From Paenibacillus taihuensis (GTDB lineage Bacteria; Bacillota; Bacilli; Paenibacillales; Paenibacillaceae), in the NCBI RefSeq assembly GCF_003386535.1, contig NZ_QTTN01000001.1, positions 1 through 64,000 of the forward strand: a stretch of DNA of 64,000 nucleotides, written 5' to 3'. Shown here piece after piece: positions 1 through 6,999 of the stretch. Position 1 is the stretch's first letter, and each line of letters starts with the position of its first letter. The notes beneath the pieces were generated by a model that was not told the DNA's origin, did not search any database, and saw only the letters and a program-made list of their open reading frames with translations. The translations under genes were made by a program, and so were the position numbers.

Positions 1-261
1 AAACGATTCCGAGATCTCGATGGTTGGATAAGAAGAAGACTCCGGTCGGTACAGCTGCGAAGCTGGAGGAAGATAAGGAAACTTCATCGAGAGATGCGCA
101 AACGAGGATGGGATAGAGAACTGCCGGGGTTACGAATGACCGCTTGGCGCAGCTCCTACTCGACGTATGCGCAGTATGCGATGCCAAACAAGTGGTTTGA
201 AGAAATCGGTCTAAGTAGTTTGTCCTCGATCCAAAAAGACCTTCATCCCCAACGGGGATAA
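1..261 (+). CDS. Group II intron reverse transcriptase/maturase, C-terminal 86 residues (partial)
   Basis: Frame 1 is open from the window edge to a TAA at 259-261. The peptide contains DGWIRRRLRSVQLRSWRK, the basic maturase (domain X) signature of group II intron proteins, and a W-F-E-E-I-G-L-S-S-L segment typical of the extreme C-terminus. Such proteins splice the intron and reverse-transcribe it during retrohoming. The reverse transcriptase palm lies outside the window, so activity cannot be judged. The intron RNA domains V and VI follow at once, which confirms the family. This is the only clearly mobile gene in the window. Confidence 0.88.
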   Translation, partial: KRFRDLDGWIRRRLRSVQLRSWRKIRKLHREMRKRGWDRELPGLRMTAWRSSYSTYAQYAMPNKWFEEIGLSSLSSIQKDLHPQRG

Positions 262-340
262 TCATGGAGGAGCCGGATGCGATGACCCGCACGTCCGGAT
301 CTGTGAGAGGCCCATGCAATTGCGCATGGGCCTACTCGAT
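262..340 (+). mobile_element. Group II intron 3' end, RNA domains V and VI
   Basis: Directly after the maturase stop, GAGCCGGATGCGATGACC with its paired CGCACGTCCGGATC (about 273-302) matches the highly conserved catalytic domain V hairpin. It is followed by a second stem, GGCCCATGC/GCGCATGGGCC, and the CTACTCGAT tail, which fits domain VI with its branch-point A. The intron probably ends near 340, judging by the usual AY terminal dinucleotide. The 5' end is outside the window. The exact 3' splice site is inferred. Confidence 0.8.
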
Positions 341-350
341 TTTGTTGGGC

Positions 351-370
351 TTGGCTTGGCTTGGCTTGGC
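351..370 (+). repeat. Four tandem copies of TTGGC
   Basis: A perfect 5-bp tandem repeat, TTGGC x4, lies ten bases after the inferred intron end and just before the nested inverted repeats. It may be a slippage-prone microsatellite. No function is evident. Confidence 0.7.
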
Positions 371-566
371 GGGGCTATAGTGGATTTATCCACTAAGAAC
401 CACTGATATTTGGCAATTTGGGCTTCTATGTTGGATTTATCCCACGATATTTTAACGAATGCGCACAAATAGCGCATTCCGACGAAAAATGAGTGGAATA
501 ATCCAACATAGCCCGTAGAATCAGCGGTTTTGCGCGAAAATGAGTGGAAAAATCCATTATAGGGGC
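371..566. repeat. Nested inverted-repeat element (three concentric arm pairs)
   Basis: Three arm pairs sit inside one another. The outer pair is 371-394 with 543-566 (19 of 24 positions complementary, core TGGATTT/AAATCCA). The middle pair is CTATGTTGGATT at 426-437 with its exact complement at 500-511. The inner pair is GAATGCGC at 457-464 with GCGCATTC at 472-479, loop of 7. Outer and middle left arms resemble each other (CTATAGTGGATTTATCCAC and CTATGTTGGATTTATCCCAC), suggesting duplication of one half-site. No convincing protein is encoded. It could be a non-autonomous repeat element; I have only a vague memory of similar sequences in Paenibacillus genomes. The stretch 567-685 shows nothing else I can support. 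Confidence 0.65.
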
Positions 567-685
567 GTAGAGTCGGCTGGGGTTTATTCCAGCGAGGAAC
601 GAAGCAGGTCGAATGATTCTGGAGAAGCGTTAGCGTTCGCCTATGTATTCGAATATCAACCTTTGAAAATTGTTCATGATATTTT

Positions 686-715
686 GAATACAACAGCGAT
701 CGAAAGAACATTCGC
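686..715 (+). promoter_or_regulatory. Candidate sigma-G/sigma-F promoter for dacF
   Basis: GAATA at 686-690, an 18-nt spacer and CATTCGC at 709-715 fit the forespore consensus GHATR-N18-CATNHTA at the -35 box and spacing, and at five of seven -10 positions. dacF is a forespore gene in B. subtilis, which fits. A short hairpin, AGCCGAG/CTCGGCT at 782-797, lies in the resulting leader just upstream of the Shine-Dalgarno. Confidence 0.4.
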
Positions 716-827
716 CTGTGAAGTGGTAATTCGCTGGAATAATTTCCCCCTTGTTCGTCCACACTAATGAATGGAGATTTTAGCCGAGCCCTCGGCTTTG
801 ACTTACCATTCAGGAGGAGAACAACCT

Positions 828-2018
828 ATGAACAGCAAATGGAAGCAACTGCTCGTTACTAGCGTAACGGCGATGATGGTTTTGTCTGCACCCGCAGTAA
901 GCTGGGCGAAAGAAGGGGCTGCACCGAATACGGCACCGACCGCAAGCGCGGATCTGGCTCCGTCTGCACGATCGGCAATTCTCATGGACGCTGACAGCGG
1001 CACGATTATTTACGAGAAAAACAGCCACGCGGCACTGCCGCCGGCGAGCATAACGAAGGTCATGACGATGCTGCTCATTATGGAAGCGCTCGACCAGGGC
1101 CGCATCAAGCTGACGGATAAAGTTCCGACCAGCGAATATGCCGCATCAATGGGCGGTTCGCAAATCTTCCTCGAGCCGGGCGAACAGATGAGTGTGGATG
1201 AGATGCTGAAGGGCATCGCGCTCGCATCCGGCAATGATGCCTCTGTTGCAATGGCAGAGAAGATTGCCGGCACGGAATCGGCATTCGTCGACATGATGAA
1301 CAAGCGGGCACAGGAGCTGGGGCTGAAGAATACCCATTTTGCCAACTGTAATGGCCTGCCTGCTGCAGAGCACCACTCGTCTGCGCATGACATTGCTGTA
1401 ATGTCGCGCGAGCTTCTCAAGCATAGCGAAATTACGAAGTATACAGGGTTGTACCAAGACTACCTCCGCAAATCGAGCGAGAAGCCGTTCTGGCTTGTAA
1501 ACACGAATAAGCTCGTACGCTTCTACTCCGGAGCGGATGGTCTGAAAACAGGCTTCACGAACGAAGCGAGATTTTGCCTTACAGCGACAGCACGCCGCGA
1601 TAATCTGCGCGTCATCGCCGTTGTTATGGGAGAGCCGAACACGAAGACACGGAATGCTGAAGTGTCCCAGATGTTCGATTACTCGTTCGCCCAATATATG
1701 AACCATACCATCTTCAAAAAAGGCGACATCATGGGCACGGTCCCAATTGTGAAAGGCGTGCAGCCGTCGCTCGAGCTGAAGGCGAAGCATTCCTACAGCG
1801 TGCTGCTGAAGAAAGGCAGCTCCGTGAAGGACATTCGTTACGAGCTGAAGCTGAACCCGCTCAAAGCACCGGTTACGATCAATGAACCGATCGGCAAGCT
1901 CATCGTCTTCCAAGGCGATCAAGTGTTGACGGAGTTTGCTGTGGATTCACCTGCAACCGTGAAAAAGGCGGGCTGGTGGACGCTGTTCAAGCGCTCCTGC
2001 AGCAGCTTGTTCTCCTAA
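828..2018 (+). CDS. dacF: D-alanyl-D-alanine carboxypeptidase DacF (penicillin-binding protein)
   Basis: This serine DD-carboxypeptidase of peptidase family S11 removes the terminal D-Ala from peptidoglycan stem peptides; in B. subtilis it works on the spore cortex. The 396-residue product has a signal peptide ending near Ala27 (SAPAVSWA). Its active-site motifs are S74-I-T-K77, S134-G-N136 and K240-T-G242, in the family order and spacing. The ATG at 828 is chosen because AGGAGG lies 7-12 nt upstream and the signal peptide begins there. An in-frame ATG at 771 lacks a ribosome-binding site. dacF directly precedes spoIIAA-spoIIAB-sigF as in B. subtilis, where read-through from dacF boosts that operon. 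The exact substrate is inferred from family and context. Confidence 0.93.
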   Translation: MNSKWKQLLVTSVTAMMVLSAPAVSWAKEGAAPNTAPTASADLAPSARSAILMDADSGTIIYEKNSHAALPPASITKVMTMLLIMEALDQGRIKLTDKVPTSEYAASMGGSQIFLEPGEQMSVDEMLKGIALASGNDASVAMAEKIAGTESAFVDMMNKRAQELGLKNTHFANCNGLPAAEHHSSAHDIAVMSRELLKHSEITKYTGLYQDYLRKSSEKPFWLVNTNKLVRFYSGADGLKTGFTNEARFCLTATARRDNLRVIAVVMGEPNTKTRNAEVSQMFDYSFAQYMNHTIFKKGDIMGTVPIVKGVQPSLELKAKHSYSVLLKKGSSVKDIRYELKLNPLKAPVTINEPIGKLIVFQGDQVLTEFAVDSPATVKKAGWWTLFKRSCSSLFS

Positions 2019-2109
2019 CCTGGACATCCTGTTCTCAACATACAAAATCTGCAAACTTTTCAGCGTATTTTGTCTGCTCATAGCGCTCTTCTTCTAGTTT
2101 TGTCGGGGG

Positions 2110-2139
2110 GCAGGAAAAGGCAGCCGATATGTAGAAAAC
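2110..2139 (+). promoter_or_regulatory. Candidate sigma-H promoter of the spoIIA operon
   Basis: GCAGGAAAA at 2110-2118 matches the sigma-H -35 consensus RNAGGAWWW completely. A 12-nt spacer leads to GTAGAAAAC at 2131-2139, which fits RNNGAAT-like -10 elements. spoIIA of B. subtilis is the classic sigma-H operon, so position, spacing and target agree. Confidence 0.65.
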
Positions 2140-2200
2140 CTTGTTCAACACTAACCTATCCCTCGCTATGAAGCGCAATCTAAGATTAGGAGTGAACAAG

Positions 2201-2554
2201 ATGAGTTTGCAGGTTGAATTGGAGCATTACCGGAATGTGCTCATTGTCAGACTGCGCGGTGAACTCGATCATCACACGGCGGACGTCGTCCGTTTCAAGA
2301 TGGAGGAAGCCATTCTGCGCGGCAATAGCGCCCATGTCATTCTAAGCTTGAAGGAACTTCTGTTTATGGACAGCTCCGGACTTGGCGTCATTCTTGGCCG
2401 TTACAAGCAGTTGAAGGCCAAAGGCGGCAAAATGGTCGTCTGTGACGTGAATCAGAGCGTCCACCGTCTGTTCGAGTTGTCAGGTTTGTTTAAAATATTG
2501 CCGATTCACGAGAACGAGCGGCTCGCGCTCACAAGTTTGGAGGTCGTTTCATGA
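2201..2554 (+). CDS. spoIIAA: Anti-anti-sigma factor SpoIIAA
   Basis: STAS-domain protein that binds and displaces SpoIIAB, freeing sigma-F in the forespore. Unphosphorylated SpoIIAA is active; SpoIIAB phosphorylates it and SpoIIE dephosphorylates it. The 117-residue length equals that of B. subtilis SpoIIAA, and the phosphorylation site [14 protein letters not shown] is present with Ser58 at the same position. GELDHHTA near residue 20 is another family signature. The ATG at 2201 follows TTAGGAGTGA; an earlier in-frame ATG at 2141 would add 20 residues without family match. The stop overlaps the start of spoIIAB by 4 nt (ATGA), so the two are translationally coupled. Confidence 0.96.
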   Translation: MSLQVELEHYRNVLIVRLRGELDHHTADVVRFKMEEAILRGNSAHVILSLKELLFMDSSGLGVILGRYKQLKAKGGKMVVCDVNQSVHRLFELSGLFKILPIHENERLALTSLEVVS

Positions 2555-2997
2555 ACGGAAGAAATGAGATGACACTGACATTCTCCGCCCGTTCGGAGAA
2601 TGAGGCGTTTGCGCGTGTTGCAGTAGCGGCTTTCGTCTCCCAGCTGGACCCGACGCTGGATGAGCTTAACGACCTGAAGACAGCAATTTCCGAAGCGGTA
2701 ACCAATGCGATCATCCATGGCTACGACAGCGACCCTAGCGGCATGGTCACCATCGAAGGTCTGATTGAAGGCGACACCGTAACACTTGTCGTCAAAGATC
2801 AAGGCCGCGGTATAGAAGATTTGGAATTGGCGCGTCAGCCGCTCTACACGTCCAAACCTGAAATGGAGCGCTCCGGTATGGGCTTTACCATTATGGAGAA
2901 CTTCATGGACGGCTTCGACGTACACAGCCAGCCGGGCAATGGGACGTCCATTGCGATGACAAAGCGCATCGAATCGAAAAAAGCGCTTTTTAATTAG
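2551..2997 (+). CDS. spoIIAB: Anti-sigma F factor / serine kinase SpoIIAB
   Basis: GHKL-family kinase that holds sigma-F inactive and phosphorylates SpoIIAA with ATP. The 148 residues are close to the usual 146. The N-box [12 protein letters not shown] (Glu48, Asn52), the G1 box DQGRGIED (Asp83) and the [14 protein letters not shown] segment, which carries the G2 box, are all present. It overlaps spoIIAA by 4 nt and is followed within about 20 nt by sigF, keeping the three-gene stoichiometric operon. Confidence 0.96.
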   Translation: MNGRNEMTLTFSARSENEAFARVAVAAFVSQLDPTLDELNDLKTAISEAVTNAIIHGYDSDPSGMVTIEGLIEGDTVTLVVKDQGRGIEDLELARQPLYTSKPEMERSGMGFTIMENFMDGFDVHSQPGNGTSIAMTKRIESKKALFN

Positions 2998-3017
2998 GCG
3001 CATAGGGGTTGGACCGC

Positions 3018-3773
3018 ATGGATGTCGATATGAAACAAACGGCGCAGCCGTATTTGGATGATTCCGAAGTCAAGCGGTTGATAGCGCTGAGTCAATCCGG
3101 AGATACGCTGGCGCGCGATACGCTCGTACAATGCAATATCCGGCTCGTTTGGTCCGTCGTTCAGCGTTTTATGGGGCGGGGCTATGAGCCGGAGGATTTG
3201 TTCCAGATCGGCTGTATCGGGCTATTGAAGTCGGTCGATAAGTTCGATCTGTCCTATGAGGTCAAATTTTCTACCTATGCGGTGCCGATGATCATCGGGG
3301 AGATCCAACGATTCCTGCGGGATGACGGTACCCTGAAGGTCAGCCGCTCCTTGAAGGAGACGGCCAACAAGGTGCGCAAGACGAAGGACGAGCTGTCCAA
3401 GGTGCTCGGCCGGCTGCCTACGATCAAGGAAGTGGCGGAACGGCTCGGCATTACGCCGGAGGATGTCGTATTCGCTCAGGAAGCGAACAAGCCGCCAACC
3501 TCGATTCACGAGACCGTGTTCGAGAACGATGGCGATCCGATAACGCTGATGGATCAAATCGCAGACGATTCACAGGAGCGCTGGTTCGATAAGCTGGCGC
3601 TGAATGAAGCGATCGGCGGGTTGTCGGAGCGGGAGCGGCTCATCGTCTTCCTGCGCTATTATCGCGATCAGACTCAGTCCGAGGTCGCTGCGAGGCTCGG
3701 GATATCGCAAGTGCAAGTCTCACGCTTGGAGAAGAAGATATTGCAGCTCATACGCAACCAAATTGCGCAATGA
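3018..3773 (+). CDS. sigF: RNA polymerase sporulation sigma factor F
   Basis: First compartment-specific sigma factor of the forespore. The 251-residue protein carries region 2 (LVQCNIRLVWSVVQRF, then GCIGLLKSVDKFD and FSTYAVPMIIGEIQRFLRD, roughly residues 35-105), region 3, and the region 4 helix-turn-helix (QTQSEVAARLGISQVQVSRL, near residues 215-235). The length fits sigma-F (255 in B. subtilis) rather than sigma-G or sigma-B. The ATG at 3018 lies 9 nt after AGGGG. An in-frame TTG at 3009 is an alternative three codons upstream. The gene ends the spoIIA operon and is followed by a strong terminator. Confidence 0.95.
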   Translation: MDVDMKQTAQPYLDDSEVKRLIALSQSGDTLARDTLVQCNIRLVWSVVQRFMGRGYEPEDLFQIGCIGLLKSVDKFDLSYEVKFSTYAVPMIIGEIQRFLRDDGTLKVSRSLKETANKVRKTKDELSKVLGRLPTIKEVAERLGITPEDVVFAQEANKPPTSIHETVFENDGDPITLMDQIADDSQERWFDKLALNEAIGGLSERERLIVFLRYYRDQTQSEVAARLGISQVQVSRLEKKILQLIRNQIAQ

Positions 3774-3792
3774 CTGCAGCGGCACAGGTCAA

Positions 3793-3828
3793 AGCCAAAT
3801 TGTCCATCTCGGACGATTTGGCTTTTTT
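3793..3828 (+). terminator. Rho-independent terminator after sigF
   Basis: AGCCAAATTGTCC at 3793-3805 pairs with GGACGATTTGGCT at 3811-3823 (one G-T pair, 5-nt loop) and runs into seven T residues. It separates the spoIIA and spoVA transcripts. Confidence 0.88.
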
Positions 3829-3843
3829 TGCTGCGTTTGCTCT

Positions 3844-3873
3844 GATTATCCTGACCCTCCTTTAATCATACTA
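3844..3873 (+). promoter_or_regulatory. Candidate sigma-G promoter of spoVAA
   Basis: GATTA at 3844-3848, exactly 18 nt, then CATACTA at 3867-3873. The -10 box is a perfect forespore (sigma-G) element and the -35 box matches four of five positions. spoVA transcription by sigma-G is well established in B. subtilis. The start codon is 34 nt downstream. Confidence 0.65.
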
Positions 3874-3906
3874 ACGAGGAAATGAACAGAGTAAGGGGGA
3901 GAGTGG

Positions 3907-4590
3907 ATGAGTGAGGGCCAGCCATCCTGTCTCTATTTGCGGCTGCGGAAGCGTGTGGGCATCAGACCCGGCGAGGATGTAACGCTTGGACGAGCCGCCC
4001 GCTTATTTTGCAGTGATTCCACCCTTGAGAAGCAATTGGAATCGCTTGTGCTTCATCGTCATCGGCAGCATGACGGCAACCGGGTCGTCATCGATTTGCT
4101 CCAGGTTGTGAAGCTGATCAGGGACGTAGCGCCGGGTATGGTCGTCGATTCCTATGGCGATCCGCAGGTGCTCGTTATCGTTGCCGATGAGCCGCGCAAG
4201 CCTCGCCTGTGGATTCTTATGCTGGCATGGCTGCTGCTGTTTTTTGGGTCAGGGCTTGCGATCATGAATTTTCATACAGATGTCAACATGAAGGATGTCC
4301 ATACCCGGATCACGGAGCTCGTTACGGGCCGGAAGTCGGAGCATCCGCTCTGGTTTCAAGTGCCTTACTCCATCGGTATTGGCGTCGGGATGCTCGTATT
4401 CTTCAACCATCTGTTCCGCAAAAGGTTCAACGAGGAGCCGAATCCGCTCGAAGTCGAGCTGTACATGTACGAAGAGAACGTCAATGCCTATGTTATAGCA
4501 GATGAGATGCGCAAAAAGAGCGAGCCGGGGCAGCCAGCACCTCGGAGTAAGCAGGAGCGGGAGCAGGAAGCAGGCGCGGACGATGGTTAA
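3907..4590 (+). CDS. spoVAA: Stage V sporulation protein AA
   Basis: Membrane component of the SpoVA apparatus that moves calcium-dipicolinate into the forespore and out during germination. The 227-residue protein opens with a soluble domain (LYLRLRKRVGIRPGEDVTLG). Two hydrophobic helices follow near residues 100-115 (LWILMLAWLLLFFGSGLAI) and 150-165 (YSIGIGVGMLVFFNHL), the usual SpoVAA layout. AAGGGGGAG lies just upstream of the ATG. The 3' end overlaps spoVAB by 8 nt. The hydrophilic tail (about residues 200-227) is rich in Lys, Arg, Glu and Gln. Confidence 0.88.
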   Translation: MSEGQPSCLYLRLRKRVGIRPGEDVTLGRAARLFCSDSTLEKQLESLVLHRHRQHDGNRVVIDLLQVVKLIRDVAPGMVVDSYGDPQVLVIVADEPRKPRLWILMLAWLLLFFGSGLAIMNFHTDVNMKDVHTRITELVTGRKSEHPLWFQVPYSIGIGVGMLVFFNHLFRKRFNEEPNPLEVELYMYEENVNAYVIADEMRKKSEPGQPAPRSKQEREQEAGADDG

Positions 4591-5029
4591 GACGATTGCG
4601 GCCGATCTGTTCGTCGCGGTGCTCGGCTTCGCCGGAGGGTTAGGCGTCGGCAGCGCATTCGTAGCGCTCCTGATCGTGCTGGACATCATCCCTCGGCTTG
4701 CGCAAATTGCGTATGCATTCCGCAAGTCGATCTGGTTTGAGACAGCGGTCATGAGCGGAGCGGTCTTCTGGTCGCTGGCGGACTTCCTCGAATGGCGGCT
4801 GTGGCTCCCGAAGGCGGTCACGCTCGCGTTGATCGGCACGTTTGACGGCATATTCGTCGGCATGCTTGGCGCCGCGCTGACCGAGGTGATGAACGTGCTG
4901 CCCATTCTCGCGAAGCGAATGCGGCTGAGCCGTTATATGGTCGGTCTCGTTATGGCGATGGTGCTCGGCAAGGTGACCGGCTCGCTGTTTGATTGGCTCG
5001 TTTTTCAATGGTTGGATGATGAATCGTGA
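4583..5029 (+). CDS. spoVAB: Stage V sporulation protein AB
   Basis: Small polytopic membrane protein of the SpoVA channel. The 148 residues contain about four hydrophobic helices, including FVAVLGFAGGLGVGSAFVAL and VTLALIGTFDGIFVGMLGAA, and match SpoVAB in length (about 141). The ATG at 4583 starts MVKTIAADLF and overlaps the end of spoVAA; the upstream in-frame extension from 4502 reads through spoVAA coding sequence and is rejected. The next gene is spoVAF, so spoVAC, spoVAD and spoVAE are not at this locus. Confidence 0.87.
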   Translation: MVKTIAADLFVAVLGFAGGLGVGSAFVALLIVLDIIPRLAQIAYAFRKSIWFETAVMSGAVFWSLADFLEWRLWLPKAVTLALIGTFDGIFVGMLGAALTEVMNVLPILAKRMRLSRYMVGLVMAMVLGKVTGSLFDWLVFQWLDDES

Positions 5030-5060
5030 GTAAGAAGGTTTCAAGAAAGGATGGTACCGT

Positions 5061-6809
5061 ATGACCGATCGCGAACAAAATGGGGAAGAACAATCCGGCT
5101 CTTCGTTCAAGAAGCCAGTTCATGTATTCTGGTACGACGAGCATGGCGGGAAGACAACGGAGGAAGCTTCGGCTGAGGCACAAGCTCAACCACAGGCTCA
5201 ATCACAAGCTCAGTCCCAGGCTCAGGGCGGTAATCAGGCAGAAGCCGAAGGGAAGATCATATTCACCGAACCTCCATTCGAAGACGCTGAGCAGCCGATC
5301 GTTGGTCACTACAAGCAGCCGAAGCAGCAGCCTGAGAAAGAAGTCAAGCCGATTCCAAGGCAGCTCGACGATGTAATCACGAAGCTCGAGGACGATGTCG
5401 GTTACAAGACGAGCTTCGATATCGTCGTACGCGAAATGACATTCGGGAACAAGCGAACCGCCTTCTACTTTATGAACGGTTTCGCGAAGGATACGATCCT
5501 GACTGAGGTTCTGAAGCGGTTGACCTATCTGGAGTCGGACAGTTTGTCCACAGATGCGCTGCACTCTTTCTTCTCGATTTACTTGCCAGCCATTCAAGTT
5601 GTGGAGGAGCAGGACTGGGACAATGTGATGACCAATGTGCTCGCTGGCGGTACAGCGATGTTCATCGATGGCGAAGCTAAGGCGATCCTGATCGATGCCA
5701 AAGCGTTCCCGGCACGCAATCCGGAGGAGGCCTCTCTCGAACGTGTCGTGCGGGGTTCGCGCGACGGCTTCGTCGAGACGATGCTGACGAACGTGACGCT
5801 CGTTAGGCGTCGCTTGCGGGATAAGAAGCTGCGCTACGAAATTATGCGCGTCGGCGATCGGACGCAAACGGATATTTGTATCGCCTACATCGACGACATT
5901 GTTGACAAAGAAATGCTGAAATCGATCAAGGACAAAATCAACCTGATCAAGCTCGATGGCTTGCCGCTGGGCGATAAACAGCTGGAGGAAGCGACGGTTA
6001 AGCGTGGATGGAACCCCTATCCGCTGGTTCGCTACTCCGAAAGGCCCGATACCGTAGCCGTCAACCTGTTGGAGGGACACATCGCGCTCTTCGTCGATAC
6101 GACGCCAAGCGTTATGATCCTGCCGACGACGTTCTTCGATCTGATACAGCACGCGGAGGAGAACAGGCAAACGCCGTTCATTGGAACGTACTTGCGCTGG
6201 GTTCGATTTATCGGCGTTCTGATGTCGCTGTTCCTGCTGCCGCTCTGGTTCCTGTTTACGCTGCGGCCGGAGCTTAAACCTGCAGGGCTGGACTTCATCG
6301 GCGCGCAACAAGCGGGCAGAATCCCGATGGTAGCCCAGTTTCTGCTAGCTGAATTCGGGGTCGATCTTCTGCGCATGGCTTCGATTCATACGCCGTCTCC
6401 GCTCGTTACCGCAATGTCCTTGATCTCTGCCATCTTGATCGGTGACATTGCGGTTAAGACGGGATTGTTCGTGAACGAGGTCGTGCTTTATATGGCCATC
6501 TCGGCCATCGGAATGTTCGCCACGCCGAGCTACGAGCTTGGACTTGCCAATCGGATCGTCAGGCTGATGCTCATTGTTACGGTAGCCATGTTCAAAGTGT
6601 CCGGATTTATGATCGCGACGACGGCTTTCATCGTCTATTTGACGCTGATGCGTTCGTTCAACCGTCCGTATATGTGGCCGCTAATTCCGTTTGATGCTAA
6701 AGGGCTCATGAGCATTTTCATCCGTGTGCCGGTATTATCGAACCGTACGCGTCCGAATTTGCTGAAGCCGCAGCAGCGTAATCGGATGCCGAATGATGAG
6801 CATCAATAA
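5061..6809 (+). CDS. spoVAF: SpoVAF, GerA-family spore membrane protein
   Basis: 582-residue homologue of germinant receptor A subunits, encoded in the spoVA operon; SpoVAF is a spore inner-membrane protein affecting germination. After a hydrophilic N-terminus comes the GerA domain (FDIVVREMTFGNKRTAFYF, from about residue 118). Near residues 340-350 is the conserved NPYPLVRYSERPD segment, followed by four to six membrane helices (about 380-560) including RWVRFIGVLMSLFLLPLW. Residues 37-60 are an odd Gln-Ala repeat encoded by degenerate 12-nt repeats. The ATG at 5061 follows AGAAAGGATGG. Distinguishing SpoVAF from other GerA proteins rests on operon context. Confidence 0.88.
   Translation: MTDREQNGEEQSGSSFKKPVHVFWYDEHGGKTTEEASAEAQAQPQAQSQAQSQAQGGNQAEAEGKIIFTEPPFEDAEQPIVGHYKQPKQQPEKEVKPIPRQLDDVITKLEDDVGYKTSFDIVVREMTFGNKRTAFYFMNGFAKDTILTEVLKRLTYLESDSLSTDALHSFFSIYLPAIQVVEEQDWDNVMTNVLAGGTAMFIDGEAKAILIDAKAFPARNPEEASLERVVRGSRDGFVETMLTNVTLVRRRLRDKKLRYEIMRVGDRTQTDICIAYIDDIVDKEMLKSIKDKINLIKLDGLPLGDKQLEEATVKRGWNPYPLVRYSERPDTVAVNLLEGHIALFVDTTPSVMILPTTFFDLIQHAEENRQTPFIGTYLRWVRFIGVLMSLFLLPLWFLFTLRPELKPAGLDFIGAQQAGRIPMVAQFLLAEFGVDLLRMASIHTPSPLVTAMSLISAILIGDIAVKTGLFVNEVVLYMAISAIGMFATPSYELGLANRIVRLMLIVTVAMFKVSGFMIATTAFIVYLTLMRSFNRPYMWPLIPFDAKGLMSIFIRVPVLSNRTRPNLLKPQQRNRMPNDEHQ
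5175..5226 (+). repeat. Degenerate 12-nt tandem repeats coding (Q-A-Q-S)n
   Basis: Repeats of the type CARGCTCARYCM code for alternating Gln-Ala and Gln-Ser/Pro in the N-terminal linker of SpoVAF. Such arrays can change copy number by slippage; the frame is preserved here because each unit is four codons. Confidence 0.65.
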
Positions 6810-6999
6810 GAACTTGGCTAGCACTGATCGGCAGAAGTGAGCGGGGGCGAATGCCCCATGGGGAAGGCTGCGCTGCAAAAAATGCAAATGAAATGTGAAT
6901 TTATCCATTTCGGCGATGGAGCGAATGCGTTATACTGATGCTAAATGGTGCAAATATATCATGAATGGGAATAGCCAGGAGAACTCGGAGGGGAATTAC

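Noticed and set aside
262-767. Open frames of 166 codons (minus) and 75 codons (plus) before dacF
   Set aside because: They read through the intron domain V/VI and the nested palindrome, lack ribosome sites and protein-like composition, and are explained by the repeat structure.
1146-1922. 258-codon minus-strand frame inside dacF
   Set aside because: Antisense of a gene with all carboxypeptidase motifs; no independent support.
6810-6999. Lysine riboswitch or sigma-G promoter before lysA
   Set aside because: The gap is too short for an L box and no convincing forespore -35/-10 pair was found; a TATACT at 6931 lacks a -35 box.
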